A stretch of DNA of 51,508 nucleotides from Equadaptatus sp045642025 (GTDB lineage Bacteria; Synergistota; Synergistia; Synergistales; Synergistaceae), in assembly GCA_045642025.1 (NCBI GenBank), contig JAZUIB010000040.1:1-51508 (forward strand). Reading direction: 5' to 3'. Below are positions 15,601 through 23,940 of this stretch, piece after piece. Both the position numbers and the translations under genes were made by a program. The notes below the pieces were generated by a model, which was not told the DNA's origin, ran no database searches, and saw only the letters and a program-made list of their open reading frames with translations. Every line of letters starts with the position of its first letter. The stretch's first letter is position 1.

Positions 15601-16491
15601 TTATTTTACAAGTCCCATGCCGCGCATAATGTCAAGCATTTTTTCAAAGTGTTTATCTTCCATCTGGGTAAGCGGAAGCCTAACATAGTTCTGGCACCAG
15701 CCCATAGCAGCCATAGCCGCTTTTACAGGTATCGGATTAACTTCGCAGAAAAGCGCATTGATAAGCGGGAACATTTCGCCCTGCAGTTTTGCCGCGCCTG
15801 CTACGTCACCTTTGAAAAAGCGTTTGCATATTTCCGTTGTCTGAACAGGAGCTATATTTGAAAGCACTGAAATTACTCCAAGACCGCCCATAGACATAAT
15901 CGGCACTATCTGATCATCGTTGCCTGAATATATGTCAAGTTTATCTCCGACAAGCGCCGCCGTTTCAACTATTTTTGAAATATTACTGTTAGCTTCTTTT
16001 ATTGCAGCAATGTTAGGATGCTCTGCAAGTTTCATATATGTTTCAGGTTCGATGTTTACACCTGTGCGTGACGGGACGTTGTAAAGCACCAGCGGTTTCG
16101 TGGAAGCATCCGCAATGGCGTTGTACATCGTGACAAGTCCTTTCTGCGTGGCCTTGTTGTAATAAGGAGTGACAACAAGCATTGCATCTGCGCCTGCGTC
16201 ACAGGCAAATTTTGTGAGGGATATGGCATAATTAGTGTCGTTAGAGCCTGTACCGGCAATGACAGGAACTCTGCCAGCGGTGCGTTCTACGGCAAATTTT
16301 ATTGCGGTTCTATGCTCTTCGTCTGTAAGTGTGGAACCCTCTCCGGTAGTTCCGGCAATTACAAGCGCGTTAATTCCCTGTTCAATCTGCCAGTCAATAA
16401 GCTTTCCGAAGGAATCAAGGTCAATGCCGTAATCTGTAAGCGGGGTGATAAGCGCAGTCGCGACACCTCTGAATATCGGATTCTTTTTCAT
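15601..16491 (-). CDS. dapA: 4-hydroxy-tetrahydrodipicolinate synthase
   Basis: A 296-residue (beta/alpha)8 aldolase. Signatures are GTTGEGSTL near residue 45, YYNKATQKG with the catalytic Tyr, LYNVPSRTG, and AIKEANSN with the Schiff-base Lys. It condenses pyruvate and aspartate semialdehyde, the committed step to DAP and lysine. GGGAGG stands 8 bases before ATG 16491. It is first in dapA-dapB-lysC, preceded by a lysine riboswitch with a transcription terminator, so expression should fall when lysine is high. Confidence 0.96.
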   Translation of the reverse strand: MKKNPIFRGVATALITPLTDYGIDLDSFGKLIDWQIEQGINALVIAGTTGEGSTLTDEEHRTAIKFAVERTAGRVPVIAGTGSNDTNYAISLTKFACDAGADAMLVVTPYYNKATQKGLVTMYNAIADASTKPLVLYNVPSRTGVNIEPETYMKLAEHPNIAAIKEANSNISKIVETAALVGDKLDIYSGNDDQIVPIMSMGGLGVISVLSNIAPVQTTEICKRFFKGDVAGAAKLQGEMFPLINALFCEVNPIPVKAAMAAMGWCQNYVRLPLTQMEDKHFEKMLDIMRGMGLVK

Positions 16492-16520
16492 TGTATTAGC
16501 CTCCCTTTATTTGTAATAAT

Positions 16521-16556
16521 ATACAAAACAAAACAGCCAATGTCATGCACCAGCTG
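16521..16556 (-). terminator. Riboswitch-controlled terminator
   Basis: On the minus strand CAGCTGGTG and CATTGGCTG pair (nine pairs, three G-U) around CATGA, followed by TTTTGTTTTG. It lies between the lysine aptamer and the dapA ribosome binding site, where a transcription-attenuating expression platform is expected. A second small hairpin (TGAATGC/GCATTCA) lies between it and the aptamer. Confidence 0.75.
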
Positions 16557-16595
16557 TGATTAACCGAAATTGAATGCTTTCTGCATTCAGGGCTC

Positions 16596-16769
16596 CAATT
16601 AATTCATAGCTCTCCGCATCAGCGACAGTCAAACGGATATTATCCGGTTGCCCGGGCAAAGTTCGCAACTTTTTACCTTCGGCAGCGGCCCCTTTCGCAA
16701 CGGCAACGGTTTTGCGGTACCTTTAACACCGCTGTTACTCTTGACAACTGCGCCTCTATCCTTTAATTG
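16596..16769 (-). promoter_or_regulatory. Lysine riboswitch (L-box) aptamer
   Basis: On the minus strand the conserved L-box blocks occur in order: GATAGAGGCGC, AAGAGTA, GAAAGGGG with GCCGAAGG, TGACTGTC and GGAGAGCTAT. The P1 stem is explicit: CAATTAA (16763-16769) pairs with TTAATTG (16596-16602), giving a 174-nt aptamer of normal size. It precedes dapA, the expected target. Lysine binding stabilises P1 and should permit the downstream terminator to form. Confidence 0.93.
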
Positions 16770-16787
16770 CAGTATTCTAATAGGATG

Positions 16788-16815
16788 ATTATAGCACTAC
16801 TCCACTGTTTGTAAA
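16788..16815 (-). promoter_or_regulatory. Promoter of the lysine operon
   Basis: TTTACA (16810-16815) and TATAAT (16788-16793) on the minus strand with 16-base spacing. It lies about 20 bases before the aptamer and directly at the end of the upstream coding region. Confidence 0.6.
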
Positions 16816-18684
16816 TTATTTTTTAATTCTTTTCAGCAGATTATGTTCAAGCAGAGTGTTTCCGCAATCATGATGTTCTTTTGCCCATTCTGTTATTTTG
16901 TCAAAGCGTGCGTAATCAAGTTTTTTGCCGCTGTCCAGGTTGTGCACCTCTTTAAGTGAAGGTTCAATGAAATTTCTGCCGTAAACGTAGGCACCTGTTT
17001 TGAATATTACAGGCTCTTCTCTGCTCCCGTCAAAAAGGTTGCGCCCCAGCGTGTATTTGTAATCTGCTCCAAGCAGAGTCATAACTGTTTTGGACACGTC
17101 AAGAAGCCCGCCGGACTGATAGCCTCTGCCACACAGCTTTGCGTTCGGAGTACGGATTATAAGCGGCACTGTCTGTTCTGAACACCAGGCTGGCGCGCTT
17201 TCAAGGTCGCGCTTCAACAGACGCGAAAGCGACGCCCTGTCCCAACGTGGTATGGCTGTGTGGTCTCCGTAAACCACGACAACAGTTTTTTCAAGCAGTC
17301 CGTTTTTTTTGAGCGACGCAATAAATTCACCAAAACAGTTGTCAAAATATTTCATTGAAACAAGATAATCGCCAAGCAGCTGTCCCTTAAACTCTCCCGT
17401 ATTCAGTTTTGTCTGGTCGTGCATTTCTTTCCAGCCATACGGATAATGGCTCGTTAGCGTTATCAGAAACGCATAGAACGGCTGCTTTGTTTTTGAAAGA
17501 ATTTCAGCGGACTGTCTGAAAAAACTTCTGTCGCTTAAGCCAAGCCCGATAATTTCGTCTTGTTCAAATTCATTTTTGCTCACAAAATGTCTGAAACCAA
17601 GACGCGGATATATCGTCTGTCTGTTCCAAAAACCAGGTCGATCGCCGTGCATAGCAAGTGTTTCGTAGCCATTATCTGCAAGAATTTTCGGCATTGCCTC
17701 AAAATCATCTCTTGCAAAACGTATGTAGGCAACTCCTGACTGCGCCGGATAAAAACCGGTGTTTGCCAGAAATTCCGCGTCTGCGCTGTTTCCGGCAGCA
17801 GTCTGATTGTAGATGTGGTCAAAATAGTAGCTTTCTTTTATGAAATGGTTAAGATTCGGTGTAATTTCTTTGCCGTTGATTTTTCTGCCAACGACAAAAT
17901 TCTGCAGCGATTCAACCTGAATTATTATCAGATTTGCGCCTTTTGCGACTCCAAAATATATTTCACTGCCGCTGTTTGAAATACGTTTTTCAAACCAGTG
18001 CCTGATCTTTTCAGCCTCTTCTTCGCTGATTTTTCCCTTGAAGCAGGTATCGCGAAGCGTGTTTTTTGCGTCATTCAAATGATACACGACGGCGCCGACA
18101 TTGTTACACACAGCAGGTTTGTCCCACATTGTCTTGAGAACTCCAGGCACCTCTTTGTTGTAGCTTTCAAAACGGTACCACACACAGAAAAATCCGGCGA
18201 GAATAGTCAAAAGCACCAGCAGAGCGCGTTTAGCGGTCAGTTTATTAAATTCAGCCCTGCGCGCAAGCAGCACAAGCAGCGGGAAATCGACAAAATACAA
18301 TAGATCAGACAGGCAGAACAGGGCAAATACAGAGTCTGATACTTCTCCCACCTGAGTCGAAAGTCCTAAATTTATGAAAGAAAAAAGGTCGGAATAATAG
18401 CGGATGAAAAGTATATCGGTAATAGCAAGCACAGTGAGAGCAAAGTCCCACAAAATTACAAGATATTTTCTCAGTTTTCGCGGCAGCAGAAATAGCAGCG
18501 CAAAGGAAGCAGCAAAAAAGCCTAACGAAGCAGCAACGGAATCAACTGCCCTTGTATAGCAGGCAGAAATTTCAAACTCCGCAAACCAAAATTTCACAAA
18601 AACAGACATCACTGCAAACGTGTAAAAAACAAATTCGCTGCCGCTGAGTGCCTTAATTTTCGATTTTAGAACATCACATTTCAT
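16816..18684 (-). CDS. LtaS-like phosphoglycerol/phosphoethanolamine transferase
   Basis: A 622-residue protein with about five N-terminal membrane helices (residues 1-180) and a large extracytoplasmic alkaline-phosphatase-superfamily domain. NLIIIQVESLQ starts the domain with the metal-ligand Glu, NQTAAGNSADAEF contains the nucleophile Thr in LtaS-type context, and VVYGDHTAI supplies the Asp-His metal ligands. LtaS polymerises glycerol phosphate, and OpgB/MdoB and EptA are diderm relatives. In an LPS-bearing cell a periplasmic glucan or glycolipid is a likelier acceptor than teichoic acid (inference). ATG 18684 has GGGGAG seven bases upstream; a GTG at 18699 overlaps it. It stands alone. Confidence 0.8.
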   Translation of the reverse strand: MKCDVLKSKIKALSGSEFVFYTFAVMSVFVKFWFAEFEISACYTRAVDSVAASLGFFAASFALLFLLPRKLRKYLVILWDFALTVLAITDILFIRYYSDLFSFINLGLSTQVGEVSDSVFALFCLSDLLYFVDFPLLVLLARRAEFNKLTAKRALLVLLTILAGFFCVWYRFESYNKEVPGVLKTMWDKPAVCNNVGAVVYHLNDAKNTLRDTCFKGKISEEEAEKIRHWFEKRISNSGSEIYFGVAKGANLIIIQVESLQNFVVGRKINGKEITPNLNHFIKESYYFDHIYNQTAAGNSADAEFLANTGFYPAQSGVAYIRFARDDFEAMPKILADNGYETLAMHGDRPGFWNRQTIYPRLGFRHFVSKNEFEQDEIIGLGLSDRSFFRQSAEILSKTKQPFYAFLITLTSHYPYGWKEMHDQTKLNTGEFKGQLLGDYLVSMKYFDNCFGEFIASLKKNGLLEKTVVVVYGDHTAIPRWDRASLSRLLKRDLESAPAWCSEQTVPLIIRTPNAKLCGRGYQSGGLLDVSKTVMTLLGADYKYTLGRNLFDGSREEPVIFKTGAYVYGRNFIEPSLKEVHNLDSGKKLDYARFDKITEWAKEHHDCGNTLLEHNLLKRIKK

Positions 18685-18802
18685 CACATTTCTCCCCACA
18701 ATATTACCGCATTATTATAACACGGACTGCGACAGGCTGCCTCCGCCGCACCTTCAGAAAATATGTTAAAATATTGCCGGACAATATCATGGAGGTATCA
18801 GC

Positions 18803-20221
18803 ATGAACAGCTACGGCAAAATTACAGGCGACATTATCAGCGAACTCAAGACTGCACTCGGAGAAAACGCCGTTTCAATTAACACTGAAAAAATTGCCGA
18901 ATACTCCCACGATGAGGTTCCGGCAAATTCTTACGACAAAACATATCTCGGAGACGTTATTGTATTCGCCGAAAATACGCAGCAGGTTTCGGCAGTAATG
19001 AAACTTGCGTCAAAATACAATATTCCTGTTACCTGCAGAGGCGCTGGAACAGGCTTATCAGGCGGCTGTGTGCCTGCATACGGCGGGATTATATTGAGCC
19101 TTGAGAAAATGAACCGCATAATGGAGCTTGACGAGGCAAATCTCACCATAACGGCTGAAGCCGGCGTAATAACAGATGAAATCGTAAAACTTGCGCACGC
19201 GCATAATCTACTTTACGCCGGTGACCCGTGCAGCGGAGACAAGTCATATATCGGAGGTAACATCGCTGAAAATGCCGGCGGCAACAAGGTTATTAAATAC
19301 GGCGCGACAGGCGCTCAACTACTTGCAGTGGAAGCTGTGCTTGCAGACGGAACAGTTACGCAGTTCGGCGGGAAACGCAGAAAAGATGTGACAGGACTTG
19401 ATTTTGTGCATCTTCTTGCAGGGTCCGAAGGCACACTTGCAATAATCACAAAAGCCACGCTCCGGCTTCTTCCCCTGCCGAAATATTCTGCAGACATACT
19501 CGCAGAATTTGATAATGCGGACACTGCGATGGCGCTTGTGCCAAAAATAATCGCAGAAGCAGGATTAATTCCTGTTTCAATAGAATTTATGGACAAAAAC
19601 TCTCTCAAATTTGTGTCGCGTGACCTTAAACGTGAAGTACCTGCGCTGAACGCAGGCGCAGCGCTGATAATTCAGCTAGAAGACAACAATAAATCTCGGC
19701 TTGAAAATGACTGCGAAAACGTTGCAGACATCGCCGTAAGACACGGTGCGAACAAAACAAGCACAGCAACGACAAAAGAAGAAAAAGCACAGCTGTGGAC
19801 AGCAAGAAAAACCATAGCAGACTCTATTGCGAAACTTTGCGAAAATTACGTTAAAGAAGACCTCGTAGTGCCAATGGATAAAGTTTCGGAGCTTCTTGCG
19901 TCAATAGAAAAGGCCTGCGAAAAATATCAGCTCGAATACTCCGTTTACGGACATGCCGGCGACGGAAATATGCATTGCACGCTCATAGGCGGCACACAAA
20001 AAAATTGGCATGAGTGTCTGCACGAAGCACAGAAAGAAATCTACGCCGACACCAAGGCACTCGGCGGCACTTTGTCAGGGGAACACGGCATAGGACTCAA
20101 ACGAAAAAGTTACGTGAAATATTTTCTTGACAATGCACAAATTGAACTCATCAAGCGTGTCAAACTTGCCTTTGACCCACAGAACATACTCAACCCCGGC
20201 AAAATTATCGAATGGGAGTAA
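18803..20221 (+). CDS. FAD-linked oxidase, GlcD family (glycolate/D-lactate dehydrogenase type)
   Basis: A 472-residue flavoprotein. The PCMH-type FAD domain is near residues 35-220, with CRGAGTGLSGGCVPAYGGI and DPCSGDKSYIGGNIAENAGG. The C-terminal cap has YGHAGDGNMHC and ends SGEHGIGLKRK...FDPQNILNPGKI. Family members oxidise glycolate, D-lactate or 2-hydroxyglutarate-type 2-hydroxyacids. No GlcE/GlcF or electron-transfer flavoprotein gene is adjacent, so the electron acceptor is unknown. GGAGG lies seven bases before the ATG. A terminator at 20421 follows. Confidence 0.92.
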   Translation: MNSYGKITGDIISELKTALGENAVSINTEKIAEYSHDEVPANSYDKTYLGDVIVFAENTQQVSAVMKLASKYNIPVTCRGAGTGLSGGCVPAYGGIILSLEKMNRIMELDEANLTITAEAGVITDEIVKLAHAHNLLYAGDPCSGDKSYIGGNIAENAGGNKVIKYGATGAQLLAVEAVLADGTVTQFGGKRRKDVTGLDFVHLLAGSEGTLAIITKATLRLLPLPKYSADILAEFDNADTAMALVPKIIAEAGLIPVSIEFMDKNSLKFVSRDLKREVPALNAGAALIIQLEDNNKSRLENDCENVADIAVRHGANKTSTATTKEEKAQLWTARKTIADSIAKLCENYVKEDLVVPMDKVSELLASIEKACEKYQLEYSVYGHAGDGNMHCTLIGGTQKNWHECLHEAQKEIYADTKALGGTLSGEHGIGLKRKSYVKYFLDNAQIELIKRVKLAFDPQNILNPGKIIEWE

Positions 20222-20420
20222 GCGCATCCAAATGGACCCTGAAGCGCGCAAAAACTACTGGAACGATATAACGGACACTGCGCTTACTGTGGATGTATAC
20301 TGACCGAATGAACTATAATGGTCGATCATTTTATACCACGCTCAAAACTGCGAGGAAATATAAGTTTTTCAACTACGCAAAGGGTCAGTCAAGTATTCCA
20401 CGCATGACAATACCGCATTC

Positions 20421-20459
20421 AAAATCCGCTCACAGACAGACCAAGAGCGGATTTTTTGT
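20421..20459. terminator. Intrinsic terminator between convergent genes
   Basis: AAAATCCGCT (20421-20430) and AGCGGATTTT (20445-20454) form a perfect 10-bp stem with a 14-base loop followed by TTGTT. It serves the GlcD-type gene and, through the A/T-rich flank, perhaps the kinase gene. The remaining 20222-20420 holds nothing convincing. Confidence 0.8.
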
Positions 20460-20478
20460 TCGTAGAATTTGTACTTGT

Positions 20479-22020
20479 TTATTTTACCTTTTCAAATTTC
20501 GTCCCGTTTATACGATAAGCATCTCCGGTGCAGTCATCAGACAATATCTTGAATTTTGGAAGAAGCGTGAAAACTCCTGCACTGTTGCAGTTCAGCGGCG
20601 CGTCGCAGAGTACAAATTTATCGTCTATCTGTTTTGCAAACCACAGCGCGGTCTGTTCCACGCAATAGCCGTGACGCGAACATACAGCGGCGAATATTTC
20701 TTTTACCCCGTCCCCGTCAAGGTCGCAGAATTTAACGCCGGCATCGATAACAGCGGTATCACTGTTATAAAGTTCAATGTATCTGTTGAAAGGTATTACA
20801 AGCGGCTGATTTCCGATATTAAACAACAGTCTGCGGGTACTGATTTGCGCCGAGATTTTTCTGTTGTTCCCTTTTCCGAAATCTATCACTTTAGACGCGC
20901 TGTTTTTCATTTCACCTTTATACGACAGCAGCATATTTTCACCGTCACCGTTCAGCATTTTTTCCATACCGTTTAATGCAACTTCATCTGCGTTCTCTCT
21001 GTCTTCCTCAACAACAGTTTCTGCTTTTTGCAGAGCTGTTTCAGTTTGTATTTTTGTTTCCGGTTCCGTTGGACTGTCGTTTTCTTGTACTGTCACTGTT
21101 TTTTCACGTCTTGTTACTTTGACTGGTTTTTCAGTTTTTTCATATTTTTTTGTTTCTTTTTTGTCATGTGCTGAACTTTCAATCTGCGTTTGCTGAATTT
21201 CTTCAGTTTCCATAGAAACAGATTCAGTTTTTGCCGATTTCACAGGGTAATACACAAACAACAGCGCAAGCAGAACTATCACAAGACCGAATGAGGCTGC
21301 AATGCAAAATTTGCCTTTTATGTTTTCAAGATATTTAAGTGCGTCGCATGCGGTTTCAAAGCGGTTCTGCGGATCAAACTGCGCACAGCGCTGGGCGGTT
21401 TTCTTTGTTCTGCCGGAAATATTTGCTGCCTCGCACATTTTTAGTATCGTTTTTCCGGCGGAATATATGTCTGTACGTTTGTCAGACTGACTGAAACCGT
21501 ACTGCTCAGGCGCTGCGTAACCTTCTGTGCCAAGATGTTTTGTGTCATGTGTTTCGTTTTCTTTGTATATTCTTGCTATGCCGAAGTCGATAAGCGTGAG
21601 TTTTCCGTCAGAAAGCATTATGTTCTCCGGTTTGATGTCGCGATGGACTATTTCTCTTTCCTGTATTGCGAAAAGTGCTGAAAGCAACTGTCGTGCGCAG
21701 CTTTTTGCCATGTTTTTGGTAAGTTTTTTGTCTGCGATAAGAGCTGCAAGGGTATCGCCTTCGATATGTTTTTCAATGACAACAGTTTCTTCGTCACCGC
21801 CGAAAATTTCGATAATTTCAGGAAGATACGGACTGTTTATTTCAGAAAGTATGCGGAAGATTTCCGTTTTGTCCTCTTTATATGTGCGGCGTACGTAAAC
21901 TCTGCCGTCAAAGGAATTGACAACCTTTTCAATAGTACATTCCTGCCTGCTGCTCAGCACTTTTGTTGAAAGATATAGTGACTTTCTGTAATTTTCTGTA
22001 TTTTTGGACAATGAGTCCAC
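20479..22020 (-). CDS. Membrane-anchored Ser/Thr protein kinase
   Basis: Up to 513 residues. A Hanks-type kinase domain occupies residues about 15-235, with HRDIKPEN (126-133), DFG (145-147) and APEQYG (170-175). One membrane helix at about 238-260 leads to a Ser/Thr/Glu/Lys-rich extracytoplasmic stalk (262-345) and a C-terminal domain with DLDGDGVKE (433-441), a calcium-loop-like repeat. There are no PASTA repeats. The ATP-anchoring Lys of strand 3 appears to be Arg45 (VYVRRTY), and the Gly-rich loop is weak, so activity is uncertain. The start is GTG 22020, or TTG 22008, which has AGGGG eight bases before it. Divergent from a helix-turn-helix gene. Confidence 0.88.
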   Translation of the reverse strand: MDSLSKNTENYRKSLYLSTKVLSSRQECTIEKVVNSFDGRVYVRRTYKEDKTEIFRILSEINSPYLPEIIEIFGGDEETVVIEKHIEGDTLAALIADKKLTKNMAKSCARQLLSALFAIQEREIVHRDIKPENIMLSDGKLTLIDFGIARIYKENETHDTKHLGTEGYAAPEQYGFSQSDKRTDIYSAGKTILKMCEAANISGRTKKTAQRCAQFDPQNRFETACDALKYLENIKGKFCIAASFGLVIVLLALLFVYYPVKSAKTESVSMETEEIQQTQIESSAHDKKETKKYEKTEKPVKVTRREKTVTVQENDSPTEPETKIQTETALQKAETVVEEDRENADEVALNGMEKMLNGDGENMLLSYKGEMKNSASKVIDFGKGNNRKISAQISTRRLLFNIGNQPLVIPFNRYIELYNSDTAVIDAGVKFCDLDGDGVKEIFAAVCSRHGYCVEQTALWFAKQIDDKFVLCDAPLNCNSAGVFTLLPKFKILSDDCTGDAYRINGTKFEKVK

Positions 22021-22027
22021 CCCTGAT

Positions 22028-22039
22028 ACGTCCGAACGT
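22028..22039. promoter_or_regulatory. Candidate operator between kinase and HTH genes
   Basis: ACGTCCGAACGT is palindromic at 10 of 12 positions and lies in the 62-base gap between the two divergent start codons, next to A/T-rich promoter-like sequence. No second copy was noticed, so this is weak. Confidence 0.25.
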
Positions 22040-22082
22040 GTTATATTATTTATATCATTTTACCATTAAAGGGGTTTTTACG

Positions 22083-22499
22083 ATGGCAAAAGTTACCGAG
22101 GAACTGCTAAATCAGATTACACAAACCGCTGATTTGGATAAATTTATCCAACAGCATGAAAAGGATTTTCAAAATGAGACCGTTTCGGGGTATCTTAACA
22201 GGCTGCTTGAACAGAAAAAACTACACATAACAGATATTGCAAATCGTTCAGGGCGTGGTGACTATGTTTACAAAGTTTTTCAGGGTACCCGTACTGCAAC
22301 GCGTGATATTTTGCTTTCGATTGCGATCGGTATGCAGCTCGACCTTTGTGAAACACAGACTCTGCTCAAAATAGCAAACCTTGCACCTTTGAATCCGCGC
22401 AGCAGACGTGATTCAATCGTAATTTTCGGCGTATCAAACAAGTTGAAAATTACCGACATCTGCGAAATTCTGTACGATTACAATGAGAAGATTTTTTAG
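22083..22499 (+). CDS. Small helix-turn-helix protein (XRE-like)
   Basis: A 138-residue protein. An acidic helical N-terminus (1-35) is followed by VSGYLNRLLEQKKLHITDI and ANRSGRGDYVYKVFQGTR, a lambda-repressor-like helix-turn-helix, then an all-helical C-terminus to residue 138. The phrase GRGDYVYKVFQGTRTATRD sits where the recognition helix is expected. Proteins of this type are recurrently seen beside Hanks-type kinases in anaerobic bacteria (recollection, not checked). GGGG lies ten bases before ATG 22083. It is divergent from the membrane kinase across a 62-base spacer, so it may be a regulator or substrate of that kinase (inference). Confidence 0.7.
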   Translation: MAKVTEELLNQITQTADLDKFIQQHEKDFQNETVSGYLNRLLEQKKLHITDIANRSGRGDYVYKVFQGTRTATRDILLSIAIGMQLDLCETQTLLKIANLAPLNPRSRRDSIVIFGVSNKLKITDICEILYDYNEKIF

Positions 22500-22614
22500 A
22501 TACAAAGATGTACTCTCGCCCAAGATGTATTCTTCTTTTGCGCTCATCACCTACTACAATTGATATTTTATTGTAACTATGGCTGCGTATAATACGCTTC
22601 TCGGCGTTTGTATA

Positions 22615-22653
22615 AACAAATACCGTCCTTAAGGACGGTATTTGTTACGATTT
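22615..22653. terminator. Bidirectional terminator with 32-base perfect palindrome
   Basis: Positions 22615-22646 form a perfect palindrome (16 + 16 bases, half-site AACAAATACCGTCCTT), followed by ACGATTTTTT on the plus strand and TTTGTTTATA on the minus strand. It ends the HTH gene and the convergent M20D gene. Confidence 0.8.
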
Positions 22654-22686
22654 TTTAAACTGTTTCTGTCAATTAACCTCTGTATC

Positions 22687-23865
22687 TTATTTCCATTTTT
22701 CTTCCTGCGCGTCAAGCAGATACTGGATATAGAAAGCGGCACCGTTGAGCATTCCTTCTTCGTCAAGGTCAAAATGGTCGTGGTGAAGCGCATAGACGCA
22801 GTCTTTTTCTTCGTTTCTGCAGCCGACAAAGGCATAAACTCCGGGGAAGCGGTTAAGGAAATACGCGAAGTCTTCGCCACCTGGGGACTTGTAATATTCT
22901 GTGAGTCCTTCATCTCCAAGTATGGAGCGTACTGATTTTTCCGCTATTTTGCTGCAGCGCGCGTCGTTGACCGTTGCAGGAATGTTTGTATAGTAGTCAA
23001 ATTCGTAGTCCGCACGGTACGCCGCCGTTGTGTTCCTGATTACGCGCTCAATCATTTCAGGTAGTTTCGCGGCAAGTTCAGAATTAAAGGTGCGAACTGT
23101 TCCTGAAAGTTCAGCTGTTTCGGGTATTACGTTCGGCAGTGTTCCAGCGTGGAAAGTGCATACACTGACTATCACTGTTTCATTTGGATCTGTTTCGCGG
23201 CTTGTGATGCTCTGCAGCGCATCTATAACTTTTGAGCCGACATATATAGGGTCTACCGCAAGATTCGGCCATGCTCCGTGTCCTCCGACTCCCTTGATTT
23301 TTATTCTCATAAAACCCGCCGCAGTGTAGCGCGGACCAGCCTCTACCGAAATTTTGCCTGCTTGAATGTACGGAAAGATATGAATTCCCGCCACTGTATC
23401 AAGGTCATCAACAAGACCTGACTCAAGCATTTTTATTGCGCCGTTTGTCATCGTTTCTTCCGCAGGCTGGAATATAAATTTGACAGTGCATTTCAGTTCG
23501 TCCCGGTGTTCTGCAAGTATTTTCGCCGCCGTGAGAAGCATCGTAATGTGAGAGTCATGTCCGCAGGCATGCATCACGCCGTCGTTCTGCGATTTATATG
23601 ACAGGTCTTTTACTTCCTGTATCGGTAGCGCGTCTATGTCACAGCGAAGTCCTATTACAGGCATATCTGCAGCCCCCTGAAGCGTTGCTATCGTTCCTGT
23701 CTCCGCAACTGCAGTCCAGGGAATTCCGTATGAAGTGAGCTCTTCTCGGATTTTTTTCGCCGTTTCAAATTCTTTCCAACTGAGCTCCGGATGCTGATGG
23801 AAGTATCTTCTGAGAGCTGTTGCGTAGTCTCTGTTGTTCTGCACCTCTTTCATTGCGTTAAACAT
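22687..23865 (-). CDS. M20D family amidohydrolase (N-acyl-amino-acid hydrolase type)
   Basis: A 392-residue zinc amidohydrolase. RYFHQHPELSW at the N-terminus and HACGHDSHITMLL near residue 100 carry the family His/Cys/His metal ligands. FIFQPAEE holds the catalytic Glu, and KGVGGHGAWP starts the dimerisation domain. YKSPGGEDFAYF closes the site. Relatives cleave hippurate, N-acyl amino acids, indole-acetyl conjugates or N-acetyl-diaminopimelate. GGAAG lies eight bases before ATG 23865. It is downstream of a YfcC carrier and an acyl-CoA-synthetase-like fusion, which supports N-acyl conjugates as substrates, but a terminator stands between it and yfcC. Confidence 0.9.
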   Translation of the reverse strand: MFNAMKEVQNNRDYATALRRYFHQHPELSWKEFETAKKIREELTSYGIPWTAVAETGTIATLQGAADMPVIGLRCDIDALPIQEVKDLSYKSQNDGVMHACGHDSHITMLLTAAKILAEHRDELKCTVKFIFQPAEETMTNGAIKMLESGLVDDLDTVAGIHIFPYIQAGKISVEAGPRYTAAGFMRIKIKGVGGHGAWPNLAVDPIYVGSKVIDALQSITSRETDPNETVIVSVCTFHAGTLPNVIPETAELSGTVRTFNSELAAKLPEMIERVIRNTTAAYRADYEFDYYTNIPATVNDARCSKIAEKSVRSILGDEGLTEYYKSPGGEDFAYFLNRFPGVYAFVGCRNEEKDCVYALHHDHFDLDEEGMLNGAAFYIQYLLDAQEEKWK

Positions 23866-23884
23866 AACTGAATCTTCCTTTCTG

Positions 23885-23918
23885 AAACAAAAGCCATGCG
23901 CCGCAGCACATGGCTTTT
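23885..23918 (-). terminator. Terminator between the YfcC carrier and amidohydrolase genes
   Basis: AAAAGCCATG and CATGGCTTTT pair as a 10-bp stem with a 10-base loop; the minus strand continues TGTTTC. Read-through would be required to express the amidohydrolase from the upstream operon. Confidence 0.75.
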
Positions 23919-23940
23919 GAGTTATTGTTTCGATTAAAAT

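Noticed and set aside
16492..16815. T-box leader as an explanation for the dapA leader
   Set aside because: The T-box antiterminator sequence is absent, whereas all lysine-riboswitch blocks and P1 pairing are present.
20232..20303. 23-codon frame after the GlcD-type gene (starts MDPEARKNYW)
   Set aside because: No ribosome binding site, tiny, and not linked to a known family; could be a real micro-protein or remnant but support is too weak to list.
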